Translations under genes and position numbers: made by a program | Assembly (NCBI RefSeq): GCF_036287235.1 | Contig: NZ_CP142850.1 | Location: 770,001 to 834,000, forward strand | DNA: 64,000 nt | Origin: Exiguobacterium sp. 9-2 | Lineage (GTDB): Bacteria; Bacillota; Bacilli; Exiguobacteriales; Exiguobacteriaceae | Reading direction: 5' to 3' | Shown here: positions 34,539-45,553 of the stretch, piece by piece | How positions within the stretch are numbered: the first letter of the stretch is position 1 | Layout of the letters: every line of letters begins with the position of its first letter | The notes under the pieces: generated by a model | The model's database searches: none | What the model saw: the letters and a program-made list of their open reading frames with translations, nothing else | Told to the model about the DNA's origin: nothing

Positions 34539-35684
34539 ATGGGAATACGCGCCGCATATGTCCACATCCCTTTTTGTGAACATATTTGTTACTACTGTGA
34601 TTTCAATAAAGTCTTTTTAAAGAATCAGCCCGTCGATGAATACCTCGATGCGCTTGAACGCGAAATCGAACTGACGCTGAAACAATATCCGACGGATCAT
34701 CTCGAGACGATCTTCATTGGTGGTGGCACACCAACTGCTTTGAATGAACCACAGATGCAACGTTTAATGGAAATCATTCAAAAGCATTTGTTGCCACTAA
34801 CAGGTGACGATTTAGAGTATACGGTCGAGTCGAATCCGGACGGTGTATCGGAAGAGAAACTTGATATCATGAAGACAGGTGGTGTCAATCGTGTCAGTTT
34901 CGGTGTCCAATCGTTTGACGATGGTTTGCTCGAACGCATCGGTCGAACGCACCGGGAAGCGAAAGTCGCGCAGACGCTCGATGCAGCAGCGAAACGATTT
35001 AATAACATCTCCGTCGACTTGATGTTCGGATTACCGAATCAGACACTCGATCAGGTCCGCTACGACGTTACTCGGGCGCTACAATTACCGATTACGCATA
35101 TTTCATCCTATTCATTGATTTTAGAACCACACACGGTTTTTGCGATTCAAGAGCGAAAAGGAAAACTACCGCTACCGACGCAAGATCTCGAGGCAGAGAT
35201 GTATCAAGTGATGATCGAAACGATTGAAGCAGGTGGTTATGCACAGTATGAGATCTCGAACTTCGCAGAAGTTGGAAAAGAGAGTCGGCATAATCGCGTC
35301 TACTGGGAAAACGATGAGTACTACGGATTTGGTGCAGGCTCACATAGCTATATCAATCAGACGCGTCGTGCGAACATCGCACCGATTCCGCACTATATCA
35401 AGGCGGAAGGGTTACCGGTTCGAAAAGAGACGCCGTTGACGAACGTTGAGCGGATGGAAGAAGAGATGTTCCTCGGTCTTCGAATGAAGGACGGCGTATC
35501 GCTCGAGCGTTTCCAGGAGAAGTATGGAGTAGCGTTTAAAGATGTATTTGGTGAAGTCATGAAACGGTTGTTGCCAAACGGTCTCGTCGAGCAGACGGAG
35601 ACACATATCCGTTTGACGCCAGCCGGAATTCCGCTAGCGAACGAAGTCTTTGCAGAGTTCATTGGTGAAGCGCAAGTACAATGA
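34539..35684 (+). CDS. hemW: Radical SAM heme chaperone HemW
   Basis: A 381-residue radical SAM protein that binds heme and delivers it to membrane enzymes; it was formerly annotated as oxygen-independent coproporphyrinogen oxidase. The 4Fe-4S motif CEHICYYC (Cys13, Cys17, Cys20) has the HemN/HemW form. IFIGGGTPTAL follows near residue 64, and the C-terminal HemN domain is present. Its place between lepA and hrcA is the same as in B. subtilis. The ATG follows AAAGGATGAGG. Confidence 0.92.
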   Translation: MGIRAAYVHIPFCEHICYYCDFNKVFLKNQPVDEYLDALEREIELTLKQYPTDHLETIFIGGGTPTALNEPQMQRLMEIIQKHLLPLTGDDLEYTVESNPDGVSEEKLDIMKTGGVNRVSFGVQSFDDGLLERIGRTHREAKVAQTLDAAAKRFNNISVDLMFGLPNQTLDQVRYDVTRALQLPITHISSYSLILEPHTVFAIQERKGKLPLPTQDLEAEMYQVMIETIEAGGYAQYEISNFAEVGKESRHNRVYWENDEYYGFGAGSHSYINQTRRANIAPIPHYIKAEGLPVRKETPLTNVERMEEEMFLGLRMKDGVSLERFQEKYGVAFKDVFGEVMKRLLPNGLVEQTETHIRLTPAGIPLANEVFAEFIGEAQVQ

Positions 35685-35708
35685 CATAAGAGTAGCTGAA
35701 ATCAATGA

Positions 35709-35761
35709 AAATGAGAGAATCGGTGTTTCCCAAATGTGGAACACCGCTTCTCTCATTTTTT
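35709..35761. terminator. Bidirectional terminator after hemW
   Basis: AATGAGAGAA pairs with TTCTCTCATT, with an inner CGGTGTT/AACACCG stem, followed by six Ts. On the minus strand it directly follows the stop of a 31-codon gene. Confidence 0.9.
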
Positions 35762-35848
35762 CGACTTCCTTAAAAAATACGCAGTCGTTCCGATGACCGC
35801 GATGAACAGCCAGACAAAGACTCCCGCCATTGCCAATAATTCAATCAT
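35753..35848 (-). CDS. Small single-span membrane protein, 31 residues
   Basis: I do not recognise this protein. It starts MIELLAMAGVFVWLFIAVIG, continues with a short hydrophobic stretch, and ends in the basic tail FLRKSKK, so it is one membrane helix with a positively charged end. The ATG at 35848 follows AAAGGA at eight bases, and the stop runs straight into the terminator on this strand. Good ribosome site, membrane-helix composition and terminator together argue that it is a real gene. It is too short for standard gene calling. Confidence 0.5.
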   Translation of the reverse strand: MIELLAMAGVFVWLFIAVIGTTAYFLRKSKK

Positions 35849-35922
35849 CCGATTCATCCTTTCCGTTCTTTGTTTCACTGTATCGCAGAATGGGAAACTG
35901 TTCAAAGGGTCACGCAATTCGG

Positions 35923-35951
35923 TTGACATCGGGCGGACAATTCCTTATAGT
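35923..35951 (+). promoter_or_regulatory. SigA promoter of the hrcA-dnaK operon
   Basis: TTGACA (35923-35928) and TATAGT (35946-35951) are separated by exactly 17 bases. It is directly followed by the CIRCE operator. Confidence 0.85.
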
Positions 35952-35962
35952 AAAAGATGTAA

Positions 35963-35989
35963 TTAGCACTCGTTAAAAGTGAGTGCTAA
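35963..35989. promoter_or_regulatory. CIRCE operator
   Basis: TTAGCACTC, nine bases, GAGTGCTAA: a perfect match to the controlling inverted repeat of chaperone expression, bound by HrcA. It lies over the expected transcription start, so the operon is repressed until heat shock draws GroEL away from HrcA. Confidence 0.97.
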
Positions 35990-36010
35990 CAAAATAAGGT
36001 GGTGAAGAAG

Positions 36011-37045
36011 GTGCTGACGGATCGTCAATTGTTGATTTTACGTGCAATCGTCGATGATTATATCAAGACTGCTCAACCCGTCGGCTCACGGACGCTCTCA
36101 AAACGAGACGACGTGACGTTCAGTTCCGCGACCATTCGTAACGAGATGGCGGACCTCGAAGAGATGGGTCTGATTGAAAAGCCACACACTTCCGCAGGAC
36201 GGATTCCTTCCGAACTCGGATATCGTTTTTATGTCGACCATCTGATTCGTCCGGAAAACATCACACCAAAAGAAGCACAGGCATTGAAGTCACTCTTTGC
36301 CCATTCCGTGAATGAGAATGATCGGTTGATTCGGCACACAGCAGACCTGTTGAGTGATTTAACCCATTACACGACACTTGTACTTGGACCAAAAGAAGAC
36401 GGACAACGACTGCATCATCTAGAATTAATTCCTCTTGCCGAGGGTCGTGTCGTCATCGTTCTCGTCACAGAGACGGGACATGTTGAACACAAGACATTGC
36501 AATTGAATCAAGCGTTGTCCCAGGAAGCAGCGAGCCGACTGATGGAACGTCTGAACCAGACGTTGCGCGGTACGCCGCTCTCAGCCTTACGCAGTCGTCT
36601 GCTTGAGGAAATCCGTCGCTTCCGTTCAGAGCATTCTGAGCAGACGGTATTGCTCTCGAAAGCACTTGATCTCGTCTTGACGGATCAAGAGGAGCGACCG
36701 TTCATTTATTTGGGCGGGAAAGCCAACATGTTCGATCAGCCTGAATTTCAGGACGTCGCAAAACTACGACCTGTTCTCGAACTGATCGAACAGCAAGAAG
36801 CTGTTCTCGATTTCCTACGACCGAATCTCGATAATCAAATCTTGATTACGATCGGGAGTGAGAACAATATGGATGCATTAAAAGATTGTAGCGTCATCCG
36901 GGCCCATTATTCGGTCGACGGTGTCTCAATTGGGACACTCGCATTGATCGGACCGAAACGGATGGATTACAACCGGGGAATCAACTCGATCATCCATCTA
37001 CTTCAAGCATTCCAAACCGAATTGCATAAGAACAATTTGGATTGA
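36011..37045 (+). CDS. hrcA: Heat-inducible transcription repressor HrcA
   Basis: A 344-residue repressor of class I heat-shock genes. The N-terminal winged helix covers [17 protein letters not shown] and [27 protein letters not shown], with a GAF-like sensor and dimerisation region after it. The GTG at 36011 follows AAGGTGGTGA and matches the B. subtilis start; an in-frame GTG four codons earlier has no ribosome site. The gene is autoregulated through the CIRCE site immediately upstream. Confidence 0.94.
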   Translation: MLTDRQLLILRAIVDDYIKTAQPVGSRTLSKRDDVTFSSATIRNEMADLEEMGLIEKPHTSAGRIPSELGYRFYVDHLIRPENITPKEAQALKSLFAHSVNENDRLIRHTADLLSDLTHYTTLVLGPKEDGQRLHHLELIPLAEGRVVIVLVTETGHVEHKTLQLNQALSQEAASRLMERLNQTLRGTPLSALRSRLLEEIRRFRSEHSEQTVLLSKALDLVLTDQEERPFIYLGGKANMFDQPEFQDVAKLRPVLELIEQQEAVLDFLRPNLDNQILITIGSENNMDALKDCSVIRAHYSVDGVSIGTLALIGPKRMDYNRGINSIIHLLQAFQTELHKNNLD

Positions 37046-37069
37046 ATATAGAAAGGGGCTCGATTCAGA

Positions 37070-37627
37070 GTGGAAGAAAAAGAACAGAATCAAAACCTCC
37101 AACAAGAAGAAAACGTGACAGAGCCGACTGAAACCGTCGAAGTCACAGAAGAAGAAGTCATCCAAGCGGATCTCGTCGAAGACGAGAAGCCGGACTTCGA
37201 AGCACAACTCGCAGAAGCAAAAGCTTCAGAATTACGCCTCCGTGCGGATTTTGAGAACTTCAAGCGTCGTAACCGTGTCGAAGCAGAGAACCGCGCGAAG
37301 TATTCTTCACAAGCGATCGTCGAAAAGCTGTTGCCACTCGTCGATAACTTGGACCGGGCGCTCCAAATCGAGACGGAAAACGAGGAGACGAAATCTGTCT
37401 TGACGGGTGTCGAGATGGTAAAACGTCAACTCGTCGAAACGCTTCAAAATGAAGGCGTCGTCGAGATTCCAGCTGTCGGTGAAGCGTTCGATCCGAACTT
37501 ACACCAAGCGGTCGTTCAAGAAGCGAGCGAAGAACACGAGTCAGGTGTCGTCATCGCTGAATTCCAAAAAGGGTACAAATTGCACGATCGTGTGATTCGT
37601 CCGAGTATGGTTAAAGTAGCTGAGTAA
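37070..37627 (+). CDS. grpE: Nucleotide exchange factor GrpE
   Basis: The exchange factor that releases ADP from DnaK. The 185 residues start with a Glu/Gln-rich flexible tail (1-45). A long coiled coil follows (about 46-110, LRADFENFKRRNRVEAENR), then the beta-wing that contacts DnaK (HDRVIRPSMVKVAE end). The GTG start has AAAGGGG upstream. It lies second in the hrcA operon. Confidence 0.94.
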   Translation: MEEKEQNQNLQQEENVTEPTETVEVTEEEVIQADLVEDEKPDFEAQLAEAKASELRLRADFENFKRRNRVEAENRAKYSSQAIVEKLLPLVDNLDRALQIETENEETKSVLTGVEMVKRQLVETLQNEGVVEIPAVGEAFDPNLHQAVVQEASEEHESGVVIAEFQKGYKLHDRVIRPSMVKVAE

Positions 37628-37672
37628 TCAGCCTGTACTTCATTATTCCAATCATTGAAAGCGAGGAAATAG

Positions 37673-39502
<1,830 letters not shown>

Positions 39503-39530
39503 TTCATCCGACCGATTTTTCGGGCGCTAG

Positions 39531-39565
39531 AGAGAGCCAAAGCGTATCCGCGCTTTGGCTCTTTC
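39531..39565 (+). terminator. Hairpin between dnaK and dnaJ
   Basis: AGAGCCAAAGCG pairs perfectly with CGCTTTGGCTCT around six bases, followed by only three Ts. It probably reduces, rather than stops, transcription into dnaJ, giving more DnaK than DnaJ. Confidence 0.65.
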
Positions 39566-39590
39566 CATGTCGCACGAAGTTCGGTAAAAT
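39562..39590 (+). promoter_or_regulatory. Possible secondary promoter for dnaJ
   Basis: TTTCCA (39562-39567) and TAAAAT (39585-39590) are 17 bases apart, just after the dnaK-dnaJ hairpin and about 45 bases before dnaJ. Both are partial matches only. Confidence 0.35.
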
Positions 39591-39634
39591 CAAACAGTAT
39601 GAAATGAATCGGAATAGAGAGAGGAAGACTGCAC

Positions 39635-40741
39635 GTGGAAAAACGCGATTATTATGAAGTACTAGGCGTCGCGCGCGATGCCTCATCAGCGGAAATCAAA
39701 CGCGCCTACCGAAAGCTTGCCCGGACGTACCACCCGGACGTCAACAAGGAAGCCGATGCGGATGCAAAATTCAAGGAATTATCGGAAGCGTATGAAGTGT
39801 TGTCCGATGACAATAAACGAGCACGTTACGACCAATTTGGTCACCAAGATCCATCACAAGGTGGCGGTGGATTCAGTGGAGCTGAAGGATTTGGCGACAT
39901 CTTCGACATGTTCTTCGGTGGCGGACGTCGTCAAGATCCAAATGCCCCACGTAAAGGACAGGACTTACAATACGTTGAGGAAATCGACTTCATGGAATCG
40001 GTCACAGGCGTCGAGAAGACGATCACGATCCCAGTCGAAGAAGATTGCAGTACATGTCATGGTTCGGGTGCTAAACCAGGAACACATCCAGAAACATGTA
40101 AACGATGCGGTGGTTCGGGGCACATCAACGTCGAACAAAACACGATGTTCGGTCGTGTCGTCAACCAAACAACGTGTTCGACATGTCATGGCCGTGGACA
40201 AATCGTCAAGGAGCCATGTGAAACATGTCGTGGAGCTGGTCGTGTCCGTAAAAACAAAGATGTCCGTGTCAAAATTCCAGCAGGGATCGACAATGGGCAA
40301 CAAATTCGTTTAGCAGGCAAAGGGGAAGCCGGTGTCAACGGTGGACCAGCAGGTGACTTGTATGTCGTCGTCCGTGTCGCAGCACACGAACTGTTCGAAC
40401 GCGTCGACGATCATATCGTCATGGATATGCCACTTACATTTGCGCAAGCAACACTCGGTGATGAGATCGAAGTGCCGACCGTTCATGGCAAGGTCAGTCT
40501 GAAGATTCCAGCGGGCACACAGACAGGATCACGTTTCCGTCTCCGCGGAAAAGGGATGCCGAACGTCCGGTCCGGTCACCATGGTGACCAATACGTCAAC
40601 GTCGTCGTCATCACACCGAAGAATCTGACGGAACGTCAAAAAGAACTATTACGGGAATTCAATGAAATCAGCGATGAAAAAGGTGTCGAAGAGCAACACG
40701 AAGGTGTCTTCAGCCGGATCAAGACATTCTTTACAGGGTGA
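39635..40741 (+). CDS. dnaJ: Chaperone protein DnaJ
   Basis: A 368-residue co-chaperone that delivers substrates to DnaK. It has the J domain (1-70, HPD in [10 protein letters not shown]), a Gly/Phe-rich linker (about 75-105) and four zinc-binding CxxCxGxG repeats: [24 protein letters not shown] and CETCRGAG (about 142-207). Two beta-sandwich C-terminal domains follow. The GTG start follows AGAGGAAG. A hairpin separates it from dnaK. Confidence 0.96.
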   Translation: MEKRDYYEVLGVARDASSAEIKRAYRKLARTYHPDVNKEADADAKFKELSEAYEVLSDDNKRARYDQFGHQDPSQGGGGFSGAEGFGDIFDMFFGGGRRQDPNAPRKGQDLQYVEEIDFMESVTGVEKTITIPVEEDCSTCHGSGAKPGTHPETCKRCGGSGHINVEQNTMFGRVVNQTTCSTCHGRGQIVKEPCETCRGAGRVRKNKDVRVKIPAGIDNGQQIRLAGKGEAGVNGGPAGDLYVVVRVAAHELFERVDDHIVMDMPLTFAQATLGDEIEVPTVHGKVSLKIPAGTQTGSRFRLRGKGMPNVRSGHHGDQYVNVVVITPKNLTERQKELLREFNEISDEKGVEEQHEGVFSRIKTFFTG

Positions 40742-40766
40742 TCACTACAGAGGAGCGTGACAAGAA

Positions 40767-41714
40767 ATGAAATGGTCAGAGATCTGTGTCCATACGACAC
40801 AAGAAGCCATCGAAGCAGTTTCAAACATCTTACATGAAGCGGGAGCAAGCGGAGTCGTCATCGAGGACGTCGAAGATTTCGAGATGATGTCCCACCGCGA
40901 AGATAACTTCGGTGAAATTTGGGATGAGACGAAACGAGATGAGTACCCGACTCAAGGTGTACTCGTGAAGGCATATCTTGCAGAAAGCAGCGATTTGACG
41001 GACACGATCAAAGGCATCGAACAGGACATCCAACAATTGACGAACTTCGGTCTGTCGATTGGCACGGGTGCTGTCACGCTGACTCAAGTAGATGAAGAAG
41101 ACTGGGCACATTCATGGAAACAATTCTATAAACCGGTCAAGATCAGCCGCCACCTGACAGTCGTCCCGATGTGGGAAGACTACACGCCACAGCCGGGTGA
41201 AAAGATCATCGAGCTCGATCCAGGCATGGCGTTCGGAACGGGAACACACCCGACGACGGTTCTTTGCATTCAAGCAATCGAAAACTACTTGCAAGAGCAA
41301 GATCGTGTCGTCGATGTCGGTACAGGATCCGGTGTCTTAGCGATTGCAGCTGCGAAGCTTGGGGCAAAGGATGTCTTTGCACTCGATTTAGACGAAGTCG
41401 CTGTCAAATCAGCGACGGAAAACGTCGCTTTGAACAACGTCAGTGAGCAGATCACGGTCCGTCAAGGCGATTTGATGAAGGAATTGAGTGAGCCGGTCGA
41501 GTTGATCGTCGCGAATATCTTAGCGGAAGTCATCCTCCTCTTCGTCAAGGATGCCTATACGCTGACGTTACCAGGCGGGCATTTCATCGCTTCCGGTATC
41601 ATTAGTCAGAAGAAAGATATGGTCGTACAAGCGATGCAAGAAGCAGGATTTACGATCGTCGAGACGACGAAGCTTGAGGACTGGGTCGCAATCATCGCGA
41701 AACGGGAGGCATAA
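40767..41714 (+). CDS. prmA: Ribosomal protein L11 methyltransferase
   Basis: A 315-residue SAM-dependent enzyme that trimethylates ribosomal protein L11. The N-terminal domain of about 90 residues recognises L11. Then come the SAM motif VVDVGTGSGVLAIAAAKLG near residue 180 and the NILAEVIL stretch near residue 244 (family NxxA/P active-site segment). It lies 25 bases after dnaJ, as in B. subtilis (yqeT). Confidence 0.94.
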   Translation: MKWSEICVHTTQEAIEAVSNILHEAGASGVVIEDVEDFEMMSHREDNFGEIWDETKRDEYPTQGVLVKAYLAESSDLTDTIKGIEQDIQQLTNFGLSIGTGAVTLTQVDEEDWAHSWKQFYKPVKISRHLTVVPMWEDYTPQPGEKIIELDPGMAFGTGTHPTTVLCIQAIENYLQEQDRVVDVGTGSGVLAIAAAKLGAKDVFALDLDEVAVKSATENVALNNVSEQITVRQGDLMKELSEPVELIVANILAEVILLFVKDAYTLTLPGGHFIASGIISQKKDMVVQAMQEAGFTIVETTKLEDWVAIIAKREA

Positions 41715-41718
41715 GCGC

Positions 41719-42465
41719 ATGCAACGGTATTTCGTCGAGCCTTCGATGCGTCAGGGAGATGTTTTTCATCTCCCGAAAGATGATGCACACCATATGAAAA
41801 ACGTCATGCGGATGGAAGTCGGCGGAGAGATTCTCGTGCTCGATGGAACAGGTCTTTACCGGTGTCGCCTTGAAGCACTCGAGAAACAGGTAGCTTCTGC
41901 CCGTATCGAAGAGACGCTACCGATCGAGACGGAGCTACCGATTCGTGTGACGATCGCCCATGGATTGCCAAAAGGCGATAAGATCGAACTCGTTGCCCAA
42001 AAAGCAACGGAACTCGGGATCCATCATCTACGGATTTTCGAAGCCGACCGTTCCGTCTCGAAATGGGATCAGAAGAAGGTTCCGAAAAAGATTGAACGAC
42101 TCGAAAAAATCGTCAAGGAAGCAGCGGAACAATCGTACCGTGCCCACTTGCCGACGGTCGACTTCGTGGCGTATGATGAAGTCTTACAGGATGCATCGAA
42201 CTATACGGCTTGTCTGGTTGCCTATGAAGAATCAGCGAAACAAGGGGAGGCTTCCGTCCTCGCTACGACGCTTGCTGGACTGCAAGAGGGAGATTCCCTT
42301 CTTGTCGTCATCGGACCTGAAGGTGGGTTCGCTGAAGCAGAAATCGCACGTTTGACGGATGCCGGTTTTAAACAAGCCGCTCTAGGGCGCCGCATCTTAC
42401 GGACGGAAACGGCACCATTTTATGTCCTTTCCGCCGTCTCGTATCATTTTGAATTGAAAGGGTGA
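41719..42465 (+). CDS. rsmE: 16S rRNA (uracil1498-N3)-methyltransferase
   Basis: A 248-residue SPOUT-family enzyme that methylates U1498 of 16S rRNA. The N-terminal PUA-like domain (MQRYFVEPSMRQGDVFHL) is followed by the trefoil-knot methyltransferase with VVIGPEGGFAEAEI near residue 194 and LGRRILRTETAP near residue 218. The ATG follows GGGAGG four bases after the prmA stop. Its stop is just before the mtaB start, and AAAGGGTGA at its end is the mtaB ribosome site. Confidence 0.94.
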   Translation: MQRYFVEPSMRQGDVFHLPKDDAHHMKNVMRMEVGGEILVLDGTGLYRCRLEALEKQVASARIEETLPIETELPIRVTIAHGLPKGDKIELVAQKATELGIHHLRIFEADRSVSKWDQKKVPKKIERLEKIVKEAAEQSYRAHLPTVDFVAYDEVLQDASNYTACLVAYEESAKQGEASVLATTLAGLQEGDSLLVVIGPEGGFAEAEIARLTDAGFKQAALGRRILRTETAPFYVLSAVSYHFELKG

Positions 42466-42470
42466 ACGAA

Positions 42471-43805
42471 ATGGCAACTGTTGCCTTTCAAACGCTTGGC
42501 TGTAAAGTCAACCATTACGAAACAGAAGCTGTCTGGCAACTGTTCAAGGACGCTGGTTACGCACGCGTTGATTTTGCTGATCATGCGGACGTTTATGTCG
42601 TCAATACATGTACGGTCACGAATACCGGAGATAAGAAAAGTCGCCAAGTCATCCGACGGGCGATTCGCCAAAATCCGGATAGTGTCATCTGCGTAACGGG
42701 CTGTTATGCCCAAACATCTCCTGCTGAAATCATGGCGATTCCTGGCGTCGATGTCGTCGTCGGAACACAAGATCGGCATAAAATGATTGGATACATTGAA
42801 CAATTCCGTGAAGAACGCATGCCAATCAATGCGGTCGGAAACATCATGAAAGCAAAAGTCTATGAAGAACTGGATGTACCGGCCTTTACGGACCGGACAC
42901 GGGCTTCTCTGAAAATTCAGGAAGGCTGTAACAATTTCTGTACGTTCTGTATCATCCCATGGGCGCGTGGTCTCATGCGGTCTCGTCAACCAGAAGATGT
43001 CTTGAAGCAAGCACAACAGCTCGTTGATGCGGGTTATAAAGAAATCGTCTTGACGGGCATCCATACAGGTGGCTACGGAGAAGACTTAAAAGACTACAAC
43101 TTAGCGAAATTACTTAAAGCACTCGAATCCGTCAATGGACTCGAACGTTTGCGGATTTCGTCGATCGAAGCTAGTCAAATCACGGACGAGGTACTTGATG
43201 TCCTGAAGGATTCACCGATTGTCGTTCGTCACTTGCACGTTCCGATCCAGTCGGCTTCCGATACGGTCCTTCGCCGGATGCGCCGGAAGTATACGATGGC
43301 AGAATTCGGGGAACGGATTACGCGTTTGAAGGAAGTCCTGCCTGACTGTGCGATTACGTCAGATGTCATCGTCGGTTTCCCAGGTGAGACGGAAGAAGAG
43401 TTCATGGAAACGTTCAACTTTATCAACGATCATAAGTTCAGTGAGTTGCATGTCTTCCCGTACTCAAAACGGACAGGAACACCCGCTGCGATGATGGATG
43501 ATCAAGTCGAGGAATCAATCAAAGAAGAACGCGTCGCGCGTTTGATCGCTTTATCGGATCAACTCGCAAAGGAATATGCTTCGAAATACGAAGGGGAACT
43601 GCTTGAGATCATTCCGGAAGAATTCTCGGAAGAAGCAGGCGGTCGTCTCGTCGGTTACACAGATAACTATTTGCGTGTCGCAATCGAAGGCGATGAGTCG
43701 ATGATCGGACAACTCGTTCGTGTCAAAATCACGAAAGCCGGTTATCCGATGAACGATGGTCAATTCGTTCGCATCATGCAGACACTTAAAGACGCTGTAG
43801 TCTAA
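42471..43805 (+). CDS. mtaB: tRNA (N6-threonylcarbamoyladenosine(37)-C2)-methylthiotransferase MtaB
   Basis: A 444-residue methylthiotransferase that converts t6A37 of tRNA to ms2t6A. The UPF0004 domain has its cluster cysteines in TLGCKVNHYE, NTCTVTN and VTGCYAQ. The radical SAM motif is CNNFCTFC near residue 147, and a C-terminal TRAM domain (about 375-440) follows. The ATG at 42471 is preferred over an in-frame GTG at 42462, which lies within the ribosome site. B. subtilis yqeV/mtaB is in the same position. Confidence 0.94.
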   Translation: MATVAFQTLGCKVNHYETEAVWQLFKDAGYARVDFADHADVYVVNTCTVTNTGDKKSRQVIRRAIRQNPDSVICVTGCYAQTSPAEIMAIPGVDVVVGTQDRHKMIGYIEQFREERMPINAVGNIMKAKVYEELDVPAFTDRTRASLKIQEGCNNFCTFCIIPWARGLMRSRQPEDVLKQAQQLVDAGYKEIVLTGIHTGGYGEDLKDYNLAKLLKALESVNGLERLRISSIEASQITDEVLDVLKDSPIVVRHLHVPIQSASDTVLRRMRRKYTMAEFGERITRLKEVLPDCAITSDVIVGFPGETEEEFMETFNFINDHKFSELHVFPYSKRTGTPAAMMDDQVEESIKEERVARLIALSDQLAKEYASKYEGELLEIIPEEFSEEAGGRLVGYTDNYLRVAIEGDESMIGQLVRVKITKAGYPMNDGQFVRIMQTLKDAVV

Positions 43806-43812
43806 TCGAAAG

Positions 43813-43850
43813 GGCAAAGGGAACCTCTGGTTTTCTTTGCCACTTTTTTT
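43813..43850 (+). terminator. Intrinsic terminator at the end of the heat-shock/modification operon
   Basis: GGCAAAG pairs with CTTTGCC, with an inner AACC/GGTT stem, followed by seven Ts. Confidence 0.88.
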
Positions 43851-43912
43851 GTTTTCATTTCAGGAATGCGCTACACTGAATACAGTTCAATTAAGGAAAG
43901 AGGATATTATTC

Positions 43913-44608
43913 ATGCGAATCAACAAATTCATTAGTGAAACGGGCTTTTGCTCAAGGCGTGCTGCCGATAAATTAGTCGACGCAGGTCGTGTGACGATCA
44001 ACGGTCTGACGGCAGAACTCGGCTCGCAAGCTGAAGAGACGGACGTCGTCGAAATCGACGGTCAGCCACTCCAAACGAAACCAAAACCCGTCTACATCGT
44101 CTTAAATAAACCGGTCGGCATTACGTGTACGACGGAGCTTGATATCGAAGGAAATATCATCGATTTCGTTAATCATCCGAAGCGGATTTTCCCGATCGGT
44201 CGTCTCGACAAGGATTCAGACGGCTTGATTCTTTTGACGAATGACGGTGATGTCGTCAACCGGATTCTCCGGGCAGAAAACAATCACGATAAGGAATATA
44301 TCGTGACTGTCGATGCCCCGATCACGGACACATTCATTCAAGGAATGGCGAGTGGTGTTGACATTCTTGGTACAACGACGAAGGAATGTATCGTTGAACC
44401 ACTTGAGACACGGACATTTCGCATCATTTTAACGCAAGGGTTAAATCGTCAGATTCGTCGAATGTGTAAAGAGTTCGGCTACCGGGTCAAACGGCTGCAG
44501 CGCGTCCGGATCATGAACATCGAGCTTGGCGATTTACCGATTGGTTCTTGGCGTGATTTGACGGAAGAGGAATTACGCGAATTGTTTAAGACGCTTGACG
44601 CACAATAA
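43913..44608 (+). CDS. RsuA/RluF-type pseudouridine synthase
   Basis: A 231-residue enzyme that isomerises uridine in rRNA or tRNA. It has an N-terminal S4 RNA-binding domain (1-50, MRINKFISETGFCSRRAADKLV). The catalytic domain has the Asp in GRLDKDSDGLILLTNDG near residue 102 and the LTQGLNRQIRRMC motif near residue 183. The closest overall shape is RluF (23S rRNA U2604/tRNA-Tyr U35 in E. coli), but the target here is not proven. The ATG follows AAGGAAAGAGG at some distance. Confidence 0.88.
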   Translation: MRINKFISETGFCSRRAADKLVDAGRVTINGLTAELGSQAEETDVVEIDGQPLQTKPKPVYIVLNKPVGITCTTELDIEGNIIDFVNHPKRIFPIGRLDKDSDGLILLTNDGDVVNRILRAENNHDKEYIVTVDAPITDTFIQGMASGVDILGTTTKECIVEPLETRTFRIILTQGLNRQIRRMCKEFGYRVKRLQRVRIMNIELGDLPIGSWRDLTEEELRELFKTLDAQ

Positions 44609-44616
44609 GGTTCAAT

Positions 44617-44640
44617 GAAAGTCGCCACTGGCGGCTTTCT
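44617..44640 (+). terminator. Probable short terminator after the pseudouridine synthase
   Basis: GAAAG(T)CGCC pairs with GGCG(G)CTTTC around three bases, followed by TTC. The T run is poor. Confidence 0.5.
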
Positions 44641-44661
44641 TCATACATAAGGGGGATGACC

Positions 44662-45537
44662 GTGGATAAACGGGGTATGAGTGCGACATTCGTCGCCTAC
44701 GTGATTGGTGGACTGTTGCCAATCTACAAAGTGTTTGCTGCTGGAATTCCAGCATGGACGGTCGTTTCAATCCGGATTTTAAGTGCGTTCATCTTCGTGA
44801 CACTATTGTTACGCTTGACGAAGAAGTTTCAATTCGTTCGTCACCTGTGGCAAAACAAACGCCAACGTTATACCGTGCTTGCGGCAGGTCTCGTATTAGG
44901 TGGGAACTGGTCACTCTATCTGTATGCCATCGGAGAAGGGTATATCGTCGAGTCGTCGCTCGGGTATTATATCAATCCGCTCGTCAGCGTCTTGTTCGGT
45001 TTGATCTTTTTTAAGGAACGATTAACGCGTCCACAAATCATCGCGATTGTATCAGCAATCACTGGTGTGATGATTTTAACGCTCGGTTATGGTCAATTTC
45101 CGATCATTGCCTTTTCACTTGCCATCTCGTTCGCATTTTACGGTGTGCTGAAGAAAAAGGCGGCAGCCGAGCCATTATCGGGATTATTTTTAGAGACGCT
45201 CGTCACGCTCCCGTTCGCTCTCTTGACGCTAGGCGTGACGGATAGTCAACCGCTTGCGATGCCGACGAGTGCACTGCTTGCAATCATCATGCTCGGAATC
45301 GCAACAGCAGTTCAATTGATGTTATTTGGATACGGGATGCCGAAAATCCCGTTCGTTTACGTCGGAATTCTGCAGTACATTGCACCAACGTTAACGCTAC
45401 TCCTTGGAATTTATCTATTTAATGACGTCTTTACGACGATTCACTTCATCGCTTTCCTGTTCATTTGGATTGCCGTTGCTTTGTTTACGATCAGCGGTTT
45501 ATCAGCAGGAAAGATACGGATGAAGAAGGTATCATAA
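44662..45537 (+). CDS. EamA/RarD-type transporter, first of a tandem pair
   Basis: A 291-residue protein with ten membrane segments, formed of two EamA halves, of the drug/metabolite transporter superfamily. It shares with its neighbour the LGYYINPLVSV segment, the LGYGQFPIIAFSLAISFAFYG run and the LQYIAPTLTLLLG segment, so the two are paralogues. The WG-LLPLYWK signature of RarD near the N-terminus is altered here to GGLLPIYKVF, so its function may have changed. The GTG at 44662 is six bases after AGGGGG; an ATG at 44656 is too close to that site. The substrate is unknown. Confidence 0.82.
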   Translation: MDKRGMSATFVAYVIGGLLPIYKVFAAGIPAWTVVSIRILSAFIFVTLLLRLTKKFQFVRHLWQNKRQRYTVLAAGLVLGGNWSLYLYAIGEGYIVESSLGYYINPLVSVLFGLIFFKERLTRPQIIAIVSAITGVMILTLGYGQFPIIAFSLAISFAFYGVLKKKAAAEPLSGLFLETLVTLPFALLTLGVTDSQPLAMPTSALLAIIMLGIATAVQLMLFGYGMPKIPFVYVGILQYIAPTLTLLLGIYLFNDVFTTIHFIAFLFIWIAVALFTISGLSAGKIRMKKVS

Positions 45538-45553
45538 CGAAAGAAGGGATTAT

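Noticed and set aside
39965-40303. 112-codon antisense frame across the dnaJ zinc repeats
   Set aside because: It arises from the repetitive CxxCxGxG codons; no start signal of its own.
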